64,000 nucleotides of DNA, taken from positions 310,001 through 374,000 of the forward strand of contig NZ_JAABOK010000008.1 of assembly GCF_009928525.1 (NCBI RefSeq). Reading direction: 5' to 3'. The stretch is from Chitinophaga solisilvae. GTDB taxonomy: Bacteria; Bacteroidota; Bacteroidia; Chitinophagales; Chitinophagaceae. The stretch's first letter is position 1, and the number at the start of each line of letters is the position of its first letter. The notes beneath the pieces are model-generated. The model worked only from the letters and a program-made list of their open reading frames with translations. It did not search any database and was not told where the DNA came from. The translations under genes and the position numbers were made by a program. Of the stretch, positions 7,924-15,850 are shown piece after piece.

Positions 7924-8808
7924 ATGTTCAACAGCATCATCGGGGAACCATTCGATATTATTACGGAAGCATCATCAGACTGGACTACGCCCGCCAGGCC
8001 GCAACCATACTACCGCCTGGCTTTTATTCAGGAAGGCGAAGGAATGCACTGCACTAACGGTAACGCCTATCCGTATCAGGCAGGTAAACTGTTCCTCCTC
8101 GCTCCGGACGATGCCCACCACTTCGATATTCAGACGCCTACCCGCTTTATCTTCATCCGGTTTACACAACTGTTTGTCACCCAGCTGCGCGATGATGCCG
8201 CCCGGCTGGAACTGTGCGACTGGATGAAAAAAACAGACTACATCTTCAATAACTACCACGCGAAAGCCGGCTGCATCTTCCGGGACCTCGCCGATGAACA
8301 GCTGGCACACAGCCTGCTGACAGCCATCGCCAGAGAGAAACAGCAACCCGGTAAAGGCCATCAGCTTATCATCCGGCAGGCTGTTTCCATCCTGCTGAAC
8401 CTCATCGCCCGCAACCTGCTCCGCAGCGAATCCGGCGACATACAGGACAACAGCGGCAAATTCTCCCTCATTCAAATGATAAGCTATCTGCAGGAAAATA
8501 TCTATCAGCCGGAAATGCTGCGTATGCCCACCCTCGCAGCCCGCTTTCATATGTCAGTCAACTACCTGGGAGAATATTTTAAAAAGCTTACGGGCCAGAG
8601 CGTGCAGGATTACATCATCAGCTATAAACTGAAACTGGTGGAAACAAGATTATCGTATAGTAATATGCGTATCAGAGAGATAGCACAGGAACTGGGCTTC
8701 TCCGATGAAAGCTATCTTTCCCGGCTTTTTAAAAAACATAAAGGCCTTACACCCGGCGCCCACCGCAGGTTGAGGAAAATGGCACAGTTTTCGCAGACTG
8801 CTGAATGA
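7924..8808 (+). CDS. AraC-family transcriptional regulator
   Basis: A 294-aa protein with an N-terminal cupin-like sensing domain (FIQEGEGMHCTNGNAYPYQ...LFLLAPDDAHHF) and a C-terminal double helix-turn-helix: LAARFHMSVNYLGEYFKKLT for the first, IREIAQELGFSDESYLSRLF for the second, and KKHKGLTPGAHRR at the end. It is transcribed divergently from the MFS exporter, so control of that exporter (and of itself) is the natural inference. The start at 7924 was chosen because upstream in-frame residues overlap the opposing gene and a good promoter box lies immediately 5' of it. Confidence 0.9.
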   Translation: MFNSIIGEPFDIITEASSDWTTPARPQPYYRLAFIQEGEGMHCTNGNAYPYQAGKLFLLAPDDAHHFDIQTPTRFIFIRFTQLFVTQLRDDAARLELCDWMKKTDYIFNNYHAKAGCIFRDLADEQLAHSLLTAIAREKQQPGKGHQLIIRQAVSILLNLIARNLLRSESGDIQDNSGKFSLIQMISYLQENIYQPEMLRMPTLAARFHMSVNYLGEYFKKLTGQSVQDYIISYKLKLVETRLSYSNMRIREIAQELGFSDESYLSRLFKKHKGLTPGAHRRLRKMAQFSQTAE

Positions 8809-8838
8809 AACCTAAAATTTCAGAAAAAATTTTAAACC

Positions 8839-9306
8839 ATGAAACAGATACTTGTAGCCTTTGCCGCAGCAGTGATGATACTCACATCCTGCCAGAGTAA
8901 CAATTCCGCCGCTATTGAAAGTGCTAAAAAAGCTACCATCGACTCCATGAATGCCATCAACGCCGTTAAACAACAGGTGATTGATTCCATGAACGCTATA
9001 AAAAAACCAGCGCACCGCCACAACACCGGTACAGCTGCATCCGGCTTTAAAGATGCCAGCTATGTGGCCGGCGACGCACCTGCTACCGCAGCACCAGCGC
9101 CTGCTCCCGTAGCCAAAAAGAAAAAAGGCTGGAGTCATACTGCCAAAGGAGCGGTTGTCGGCGCAGGAGCCGGAGCTATCACAGGCGCCATCATCAACAA
9201 GGACCGCGTGAAAGGCGCAGCCATAGGTACACTGATCGGCGCTGGTATCGGTGCGGGCACCGGAGCCATTGTAGATCATCAGAAGAAAAAAAGAGCGCAG
9301 CAATAA
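8839..9306 (+). CDS. Lipoprotein with glycine-zipper membrane segment
   Basis: A 155-aa exported lipoprotein. The signal MKQILVAFAAAVMILTSC ends in a lipobox cysteine. A short repeat (IDSMNAINAVK / IDSMNAIKKP) follows, then an Ala/Pro-rich linker and a lysine patch (KKKKGW). The C-terminal half is a YMGG/GlyZip-type glycine zipper (KGAVVGAGAGAITGAII and KGAAIGTLIGAGIGAGTGAIV). Such proteins sit in the outer membrane or periplasm and the zipper drives helix packing. The function is unknown. It is followed by a strong terminator. Confidence 0.8.
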   Translation: MKQILVAFAAAVMILTSCQSNNSAAIESAKKATIDSMNAINAVKQQVIDSMNAIKKPAHRHNTGTAASGFKDASYVAGDAPATAAPAPAPVAKKKKGWSHTAKGAVVGAGAGAITGAIINKDRVKGAAIGTLIGAGIGAGTGAIVDHQKKKRAQQ

Positions 9307-9327
9307 TACCTGCGGTAACATATTCTT

Positions 9328-9360
9328 AAAAGCGTCTCCTCCGGGAGACGCTTTTTTTTT
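9328..9360 (+). terminator. Rho-independent terminator
   Basis: A perfect 12-bp stem, aaaagcgtctcc / ggagacgctttt, with loop tccg, continues into a run of T residues to 9360. It ends transcription of the lipoprotein gene. Confidence 0.9.
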
Positions 9361-9381
9361 GCTACCTTGCAGCACTTCTCT

Positions 9382-10128
9382 ATGCAAATATACTCCGCCC
9401 TCCAGATGGGAGATTACCATCTTCAACACTGCGAAGATTACCTGGTTATAGCTGACGCCGGACAAAACAAAAAACTGATAGCCGTACTGGATGGCTGTAC
9501 AATGGGCAGGGAAAGCTATTTTATCTCTACCCTCGCCGGAAAAATTCTCAGGAAGATATGCTGCACCTATCACTGGCGCCAATGGTATGAACCGGCGCTC
9601 GCCGCTTTAACAACGGAAGCGCTCCTCCGGGTAATACTGGCTGATTTGTGGACAGCGCTGAAAAAAATGCAGCAGGATTTACTGCTGGAACAACAGGATA
9701 TGCTGACCACCCTGATAGTATTGCTGGCAGATGAACAACGCGGAGAAGGCATTGCGATTGCCATCGGTGATGGACTTATCAGCATAAACGGACAAACAAC
9801 CATCTTTGACCAGGATAATAAACCGGATTACCTGGGTTATCACCTGCATAAGGATTTCAGCAAATGGTATGCATCTCTCACGCAAAAAATTTATTTCAAT
9901 GACATTACCGACATTACCATTGCTACAGATGGTATCTGCCTCTTTCAGCCATATCAGCGCCGGCCGGCCGAAACGGAAACCGATCCGGTAGATTTCCTGG
10001 TGCATGACACTACCGGCATCGCTGCGGAAGATATGCTGCAACGGAAACTAAAAACCCTGGAACATATATACGGATTAAGACCTGCCGATGATATCGCCAT
10101 CATCAGGATGATTAAAACTGTAGCCTGA
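9382..10128 (+). CDS. PP2C-like phosphatase-domain protein
   Basis: A 248-aa soluble protein. HCEDYLVIADAGQNKKLIAVLDGCTMG resembles the first PP2C motif (D..., then DGhG), with the second glycine-rich part altered. MLTTLIVLLADE, IAIAIGDGLISINGQ, ITIATDGI and ADDIAIIRM correspond to the T-T, GDS, SDG and DD motifs of PPM phosphatases. It is therefore a divergent PPM/PP2C protein, possibly a Ser/Thr phosphatase. Start: ATG at 9382; a TTG 15 bp upstream is less likely. The 3' end overlaps the convergent DUF5686 gene by 17 bp. The partner kinase is not in the window. Confidence 0.65.
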   Translation: MQIYSALQMGDYHLQHCEDYLVIADAGQNKKLIAVLDGCTMGRESYFISTLAGKILRKICCTYHWRQWYEPALAALTTEALLRVILADLWTALKKMQQDLLLEQQDMLTTLIVLLADEQRGEGIAIAIGDGLISINGQTTIFDQDNKPDYLGYHLHKDFSKWYASLTQKIYFNDITDITIATDGICLFQPYQRRPAETETDPVDFLVHDTTGIAAEDMLQRKLKTLEHIYGLRPADDIAIIRMIKTVA

Positions 10129-12619
10129 AACTGCCGAACAGACCGAAGTTGGCCGGATGCGAAGTGGCTGCCCCATTCGGATAAAACCGCCATACGGCAT
10201 CTACGCGGAAGAAATGAAAAATGTTATCCAGCCCGGTACCCACTTCTGTATATACCTTCCCCCGGAAGGAACGCATGCCATACGCAGGGAACTCAAATCT
10301 GTTATAGCTGCGGTTCTCCGGAGAAAGATCCCCTGTTACGGCTTTCAGATTCCAGAACTGGCGGATACCCGTTCTCCGCATAAAAGGCAGCAGGTTCAGC
10401 AACTTTCCGTCAAAATTGTGTTCTATACTGAGACCTGCATAGCGGTCGCTGATGAACTCATATTTGTTCATGAGGCTGAACGCTTCCTTATTGTAGTAAT
10501 ACGTTTCATTGCCCGGATGTATATGCAGTAACATAAACGGCAGCCGGTCCGAGAAAATCCTTCCGCCATACAGCAGGTACGATACCTGCCCCCACTGCGG
10601 GATACGGAACTTCTGTGCTACGCTCAGGCTCACTTTCTGGTAATTGTAATGGCTGTTCAGCACACCGGCGGTGGCCACGCTCCAGGCAGCTTCTACTACC
10701 GGCAGGTTGCTGCGCATACGGCGCGTTTTACGGAAAGTGCGTATCTCCCTTTCTCCGGGTGCATACCGCGCTTTCAGCAGGAGTTCTGTATTGATGACCT
10801 GCCCGCGGTCATTGTATATCTGATGCGGCGGCAGTGGTGTATACGTGGTAAAGCAGCTGCGGCTAAGGGTCCCCTGCAGCGAGAAGTTCATAGGCAGCTT
10901 TTTGGTGAGGCTGAATTTCATCTCCCTCTCCCGGATAAATTTCTGCGGGATACCACGGCGGCGGATCAGTTGTCCGAATATATTATCCAGCGATACCTCT
11001 TCCCCGTTGAAGCCACGCTGCTGGTTGTCCAGGTCGTCTTTATAGGATGCCAGTATACTATAGCCGCCGTTGCCGGGAAGCTCCCAGGCCATCGCCAGTT
11101 TGCCCTTCAGGGATTCGTCGCGGGTACCATAGGCCAGGTAGCCGAACAGGCGCAGGTTACGGCTGAAAGCGGGCGTGGTGCCCAGGTCGAAACGCATACG
11201 TAATCCTTCTACGCGGTTACGGCTCAGCCATTTGTACCAGGGGCCTATTTCTATTTTCCCCAGTTTAATATGTCCGTCAAACAGGAAGGTTATCTTATCG
11301 CTCAGACTTTTAAAGGCTGGCAGGGATTTCAGCGTATCCACCAGCGTGATGGCATTTCTTTCATTTACGGTGAGGGCTTCCGGGCGGTGCTGTGCCAGGT
11401 AGCCTGCTCCTGCTCCGGTGGCGCTGTCCGCAATCACCACTTCTTCCTTCTTCCGGTTGGCATTGAGCCGCTCGCTGATATAAGGCTCATTTATTTTTAT
11501 CTGCTGGTACAGCGTTGTTTTGCGGGCAATGAAAGTGGCTTTTTCCTTGCCCAGCGGCGCCAGCTCTACAACGCACCTGTCTTTGGTTACGGCCCACTCC
11601 TTTTTGTTGAGCGGAGAATATTCCTGGATAATGTCCAGCCGTTTTACAAAATTAATGTTCACTGCTCCGTTGACTGACAACGTAATTTTCTGCAAAGCCC
11701 AGGTGGAGGCTTGTATCCAGCAGTCGCCGCTGAAAGCATTTTCGCCTTCCCGCTTCGGGGAAAAGGCCAGGTGGAAGTACTGTTCTCCGTTACGTACTAC
11801 GGTATCCAGCGCGCGGTAGTGATAGTAGCGGTCGCCGGCCACGCTCACCGGGCTGATGAATTCCCGGCCGAACACCATCATATAATCCTGGTAGGCATTG
11901 ATTTTCTGGTTGATGCCCCCCAGGTACTCCATCACGGACTCATTCTTTATGCCGCCGCTGTGCAGCGCCCGGATCTCTTCCCGCACACGGGCGGGTTCGG
12001 AGGATACATAATAGTCGGAGATGGACTCGCTGAGAAACACCGGCAGAAACGCCTGGTTTTCTGAGGTGCTGTCCACCTGCTGCAGCACAAACCGGAAAGG
12101 TTTGAGCATACCCGAATGCTGCCACCGGGTTTTATTCAGATTGGAGATATCAATTTCCAGCTTATTATATAACTGTGCGTGATAACTATCATAATGCCCG
12201 GGAGCATTCTCCGGTTTGCGGGCTACAATCTGCCGCCACCAGACCAGTCCGCGGTTCATCTTCCCCTTTACCTCCACTGCGTCTTTCACGGCTGTTTCCA
12301 GCTGAATGAGCAGATCGGCCTGCTGACCGGGAGCAGGAGCCGGTATCCGGGCTACGAGATAGCCTACGTAACGCACTACCAGGGTATCTCCGGTATAGTG
12401 ACTGCTGTTCAGGCTGAAACGCCCGATACTGTCCGTCATACAGCCAAATCCTCCGGCTTTCCAGTAAACCGTTGCATAAGGCAATGGTTCCTGGGAAAAC
12501 CCTGACACTACCTTCCCGGCCACGACAGACGGCCTTTGCGCCTGTAAAGACAGCGCAATCAGGAGCAGGCAAAAACAAAAAATCCAACGATTTCCAATAC
12601 AGTTGTAGGCAGCCCGCAT
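10112..12619 (-). CDS. DUF5686 outer-membrane protein with carboxypeptidase-like regulatory domain
   Basis: An 835-aa exported protein. The N-terminal signal (IFCFCLLLIALSLQAQ) is followed by a CarboxypepD_reg-like beta sandwich (VVAGKVVSGFSQEPLPYATV ... DSIGRFSL, roughly 30-110), as in the plug-side extension of Bacteroidota outer-membrane proteins. The remainder is the DUF5686 family, rich in alternating aromatic/polar strands (LGKIEIGPWYKWLSRNRVEG; FGLFGSFRLQF at the C-terminus) as expected for a beta barrel ending in F. Family members are common in Bacteroidota and have no settled function. The gene stands alone. Confidence 0.8.
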   Translation of the reverse strand: MRAAYNCIGNRWIFCFCLLLIALSLQAQRPSVVAGKVVSGFSQEPLPYATVYWKAGGFGCMTDSIGRFSLNSSHYTGDTLVVRYVGYLVARIPAPAPGQQADLLIQLETAVKDAVEVKGKMNRGLVWWRQIVARKPENAPGHYDSYHAQLYNKLEIDISNLNKTRWQHSGMLKPFRFVLQQVDSTSENQAFLPVFLSESISDYYVSSEPARVREEIRALHSGGIKNESVMEYLGGINQKINAYQDYMMVFGREFISPVSVAGDRYYHYRALDTVVRNGEQYFHLAFSPKREGENAFSGDCWIQASTWALQKITLSVNGAVNINFVKRLDIIQEYSPLNKKEWAVTKDRCVVELAPLGKEKATFIARKTTLYQQIKINEPYISERLNANRKKEEVVIADSATGAGAGYLAQHRPEALTVNERNAITLVDTLKSLPAFKSLSDKITFLFDGHIKLGKIEIGPWYKWLSRNRVEGLRMRFDLGTTPAFSRNLRLFGYLAYGTRDESLKGKLAMAWELPGNGGYSILASYKDDLDNQQRGFNGEEVSLDNIFGQLIRRRGIPQKFIREREMKFSLTKKLPMNFSLQGTLSRSCFTTYTPLPPHQIYNDRGQVINTELLLKARYAPGEREIRTFRKTRRMRSNLPVVEAAWSVATAGVLNSHYNYQKVSLSVAQKFRIPQWGQVSYLLYGGRIFSDRLPFMLLHIHPGNETYYYNKEAFSLMNKYEFISDRYAGLSIEHNFDGKLLNLLPFMRRTGIRQFWNLKAVTGDLSPENRSYNRFEFPAYGMRSFRGKVYTEVGTGLDNIFHFFRVDAVWRFYPNGAATSHPANFGLFGSFRLQF

Positions 12620-12715
12620 TAATAAAATTTGATACTCACATAAATGCTACATCTCCCGTGTTACGGTGTTATGTATATGACGTATAATTATCGGCCACCC
12701 CCTATCCGGTAATTG

Positions 12716-13228
12716 TTACCGTTTGTTAAAATTGATTTTTTGCAGCGCCTTCCAGGGGCCGCGCAGGTAGGACCAGGTACCGAAACCGGTAGCCTGTATG
12801 GCAAAAGGGGTAAAAGAGGCCAGCAGGGTACTATGGAGCTGTGCCGCCTTAAAAGCAGTAACCTTATTCTGTATGGTAATATGCGGGCGCAGCGGCTGCT
12901 TGTCCTGCCGTACCAGCCAGGGCATGAAGGCTGTCTGCAGTTCCTCATGCAACGCCTGCAGGTCCGGCGAAAAAAGCGTATATGCTATTCCGTTAGTAAA
13001 CTTTACAATTCCGTTTACCTGCAGGCTAAGAGGCGGCCGTGCAGCCAGTTTCGCCAGCGTATCCGTGATGGCAGGTTCTCCGCCGGGGAGGCGGTGAAAC
13101 AGGGTAATATGGGCATCGAGATAATTGGCATGCGCCGGGAAATGGGCATCCCGCAGCTGCTGAAAAAAGAGCATATCATCAGCGGCAATTTCAAGCGTAA
13201 CAATCATCGGTTTCGGCTGCGTCATCAC
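12716..13228 (-). CDS. 2'-5' RNA ligase family protein (2H phosphoesterase)
   Basis: A 170-aa protein with the paired H-x-T/S-x motifs of 2H phosphoesterases: HITLF (~40) and HITIQ (~115), about 75 residues apart as expected. Members act on 2'-5' or cyclic phosphodiester bonds of RNA or nucleotides (LigT/ThpR, YjcG). The substrate cannot be read from sequence. It is divergent from the SDR gene, with a 146-bp shared upstream region. Confidence 0.8.
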   Translation of the reverse strand: MMTQPKPMIVTLEIAADDMLFFQQLRDAHFPAHANYLDAHITLFHRLPGGEPAITDTLAKLAARPPLSLQVNGIVKFTNGIAYTLFSPDLQALHEELQTAFMPWLVRQDKQPLRPHITIQNKVTAFKAAQLHSTLLASFTPFAIQATGFGTWSYLRGPWKALQKINFNKR

Positions 13229-13374
13229 AAGTGTATCTGGTGCGCGAAGCTACGAAATACCGGGATGTATTCCTGCTCATTCCCCCTGCTGCTTTATCAT
13301 CTACCGGGAAAAAATCGTTCGTGGTCCTCTGGCAAAAAAGTGATAATATTGATTTCACGTTAAAAAACCCGCTC

Positions 13375-14193
13375 ATGACATTTCAGAACCGCACTATCTT
13401 CATCACCGGCGCCAGCAGGGGTATAGGAGAAGCCATCGCACTCAGACTCGCCGCAGCAGGCGCCAACATCGTCATTGCAGCCAAGAGCGTTGAAGAAGAC
13501 CCCCGCCTTGGCGGCACCATCTATTCAGTGGCGGAAGCTGTAGAAAAAGCCGGCGGTAAAGCATTGCCCATCCAGGTAGACATCCGCGAGGAAGCACAGA
13601 TACAGGCAGCAGTGCAAAAGGCGGCGGATACATTCGGCGGCATAGATGTACTCATCAACAACGCCTCCGCTATCCAGCTTACCAACACGGAACAAACGCC
13701 GGCAAAACGTTTTGACCTCATGTATGATATTAATGTGCGCGGTACTTTCCTCGTTACACAACACTGTATTCCCTGGCTGAAGAAAGGTAACAATCCGCAC
13801 ATCATCACATTATCACCTCCCGTAAACCTCGCTCCCGTATGGCTTGGCAGCCACGTAGCCTATACCATCAGCAAGTATAACATGAGTATGCTGACGCTGG
13901 GATGGGCAGAAGAACTGAAGCCCTTTGGCATCGCCGCCAACTCCATCTGGCCGGCAACTACCATTGCCACAGCTGCCATCAGAAACCTGCTCGGCGGCGA
14001 AGCCCTCATGCAGAGAAGCCGTACGCCAGCCATCATGGCGGACGCGGTGGCCCTCCTGCTGGAAAAGACGGCAGCCACCTGCAGCGGCAATAATTTTATT
14101 GATGAAACTATTCTGAAAGAAGCCGGTATCACAGACCTGGAAAAATATGCCGTTACACCGGGCGGTAAATTACAACCCGACTTATTCCTTTAA
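13375..14193 (+). CDS. SDR family NAD(P)-dependent oxidoreductase (HSDL2-like)
   Basis: A 272-aa Rossmann enzyme. TGASRGIG near the N-terminus binds the dinucleotide. DVLINNAS is the NNAG-type motif, and a serine in LSPP plus YTISK form the Ser-Tyr-Lys catalytic set. The segment AAKSVEEDPRLGGTIYSVAE is characteristic of the hydroxysteroid-dehydrogenase-like-2 subgroup of classical SDRs (the family often links to peroxisomal or fatty-acid roles in eukaryotes). The start at 13375 places TGASRGIG at the usual distance. Upstream in-frame residues have no SDR similarity and overlap the divergent promoter region. Confidence 0.9.
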   Translation: MTFQNRTIFITGASRGIGEAIALRLAAAGANIVIAAKSVEEDPRLGGTIYSVAEAVEKAGGKALPIQVDIREEAQIQAAVQKAADTFGGIDVLINNASAIQLTNTEQTPAKRFDLMYDINVRGTFLVTQHCIPWLKKGNNPHIITLSPPVNLAPVWLGSHVAYTISKYNMSMLTLGWAEELKPFGIAANSIWPATTIATAAIRNLLGGEALMQRSRTPAIMADAVALLLEKTAATCSGNNFIDETILKEAGITDLEKYAVTPGGKLQPDLFL

Positions 14194-14408
14194 TACTATT
14201 ATATACAGCAGCTGGTTGTACATATCCCTTAAAACCGGCTGCTGTACTACATTACAACCTCATCTTCCCGTCTCCTGCAAAAGATTGTCGTATTCAGCCC
14301 CTAAGGATGTCGTATCCACACAACATAGGATTTGCGTATGCGCAGTAAGTTTGTATCAACAAATCAAACACAGACAAACTATTACTGAACCACATCAAAT
14401 CTTTCAAC

Positions 14409-14795
14409 ATGACAACGATTAACACTACCTCCAAAGGCATGCGCATAACCGGACGTATCATCACCATCCTGTTAATACTTTTCCTCCTGTTCGATGCTAT
14501 CGGCAAAATCGCAGAAAATCATTATTCCATGGAAGGCTCTGTAGCACTTGGCTGGCCCGCCGAATCCGTAAGAGCCATTGGTATTGTCTTACTACTGTCT
14601 ACCATTCTGTACGCCATTCCCAGAACTGCCATCCTCGGCGCTATCCTGGTAACAGCCTATCTCGGCGGCGCTACCGCCATCATGGTAAGGGTGCATATGC
14701 CACTGTACTTCTGCGTGATTTTCGGTATACTGGTGTGGGCGGGGTTATTTTTGCAGGACGCGAGGTTGAGGGAAATGATTCCGTTTAAAAAGTAA
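14409..14795 (+). CDS. DoxX-like integral membrane protein
   Basis: A 128-aa protein with four hydrophobic helices (TGRIITILLILFLLFDAIGK; IGIVLLLSTILYAIP; AILGAILVTAYLGGATAIM; FCVIFGILVWAGLFL), the DoxX/DoxD-like four-helix pattern. The early helix ends FDAIGK and a middle GW motif is present, as usual. The physiological role is uncertain; some DoxX proteins act in redox or sulfur responses. The stop codon is the first triplet of the long hairpin that follows. Confidence 0.75.
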   Translation: MTTINTTSKGMRITGRIITILLILFLLFDAIGKIAENHYSMEGSVALGWPAESVRAIGIVLLLSTILYAIPRTAILGAILVTAYLGGATAIMVRVHMPLYFCVIFGILVWAGLFLQDARLREMIPFKK

Positions 14796-14932
14796 TTACG
14801 AATTGCGAATTACGAATGAAGAAGCGAAGATTTAAACGAAGATTTAAAAGGATATTTAATGATTATCACCTTTAATCTTCGTTTAAATCTTCGCTTCTTC
14901 ATTCGTAATTCGCAATTCGTAATTCGTAATTA
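14793..14932. repeat. Long hairpin element 1 (convergent ends of DoxX and SLH/PrcB genes)
   Basis: Two ~60-nt arms built from AATTRCG units and a core AATGAAGAAGCGAAGAT, separated by a ~17-nt loop. The right arm has one more 7-9-nt unit than the left. It lies between convergent genes, and its left end provides the TAA stop of the DoxX gene. It probably terminates both transcripts. Confidence 0.9.
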
Positions 14933-14939
14933 ACTATTA

Positions 14940-15818
14940 TTATTCTTTCTCCAGCACCACCTTAAACTCTTTCCCCACATAGGTTTCAGCTTTAGGCTCC
15001 GTGATTATCTGTGCCGTCATATCGCCGGGAGCAGGATCAATGAGTTTATAGCGGATAACGGCTTCTTTGTTATCAGTGAAGGAGATACCGGTAACGGCTA
15101 TACGATAGCCGGCATTGGGTTTACTTCCCCGGGAGATAACGATGCTGTTAACCTTATTATTAACCGGTGTGGAGGTAAAGGTAACTTCTTCAGCGGAAGG
15201 GTTGCTGCCTTGTTCTCTTTCTTTCGCTTCCCTGATAAAGGCGGTTGCCTTTTTAATCATGGTAGCGGCTTCCTGGGAGGTGATGGGCGCTTTCGGACGG
15301 AAGCTGCCGTTTTCCAGTTTTACCACATTGAATTTCACCAGCATTTGTACGGCGTTCAGGGCATCTTTGGAAAATTTAGCTTCATCCTTTACGATGATCC
15401 ACATCATATTGGCAGGATATTGCTCCTTGGAGGTCATAGCCTGATAGAGCGCCAGGGCGAACTGTTCGCGGGTCATCGCGTTATCAAAGCGGGTAGCGGG
15501 ATTCAGCTGAATACCGTTATTGGCCGCAATAATCAGTGATGATGCGTAGGGCGCCTTGTCATTGGCGTTCCGGTAGTAATCGGTGGCTTTAGGAGCTTTG
15601 ATAAACCGGATGTTATCAATGTTCAGGCCCAGTCCTTTTACGATGAGGTCAATACCGGCGCCGATGGTTACGCCTTTGGCTGCAGGCGTTTGTTCTTCCA
15701 ATAGTTCAATAATGGTTTCCGTTGAAGCAGTCATTACGTTCTTCTCCATGCTGAACAGCGGCTGTGCGTTAACCGCCAGCAGGAAAACAGGTAATGTCAA
15801 TGCAGTGCTAAGTTTCAT
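14940..15818 (-). CDS. SLH-like domain protein with PrcB C-terminal domain
   Basis: A 292-aa exported protein. A signal peptide (MKLSTALTLPVFLLAVNAQP) is followed by S-layer-homology-like stretches (AANNGIQLNPATRFDNAMTREQ; VKFNVVKLENGSFRPKAPITSQ) at ~95-200, matching the F(x)P..xITR.E pattern. The C-terminal ~70 residues (VNSIVISRGSKPNAGYRIAV ... VIRYKLIDPAPGD) match the PrcB-type protease-complex domain. It may anchor to or interact with an envelope protease or peptidoglycan. No PrtP-like partner is adjacent. It is transcribed with, and immediately downstream of, the phosphatase gene. Confidence 0.72.
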   Translation of the reverse strand: MKLSTALTLPVFLLAVNAQPLFSMEKNVMTASTETIIELLEEQTPAAKGVTIGAGIDLIVKGLGLNIDNIRFIKAPKATDYYRNANDKAPYASSLIIAANNGIQLNPATRFDNAMTREQFALALYQAMTSKEQYPANMMWIIVKDEAKFSKDALNAVQMLVKFNVVKLENGSFRPKAPITSQEAATMIKKATAFIREAKEREQGSNPSAEEVTFTSTPVNNKVNSIVISRGSKPNAGYRIAVTGISFTDNKEAVIRYKLIDPAPGDMTAQIITEPKAETYVGKEFKVVLEKE

Positions 15819-15850
15819 AAAAAAATAAAGATATTAAGCCACGAAGGTAA

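Noticed and set aside
12713..13363. A 216-codon plus-strand frame opposite the 2H phosphoesterase gene.
   Set aside because: It is antisense to a gene with two clear HxT motifs, and its product is basic and low in structure-like pattern.
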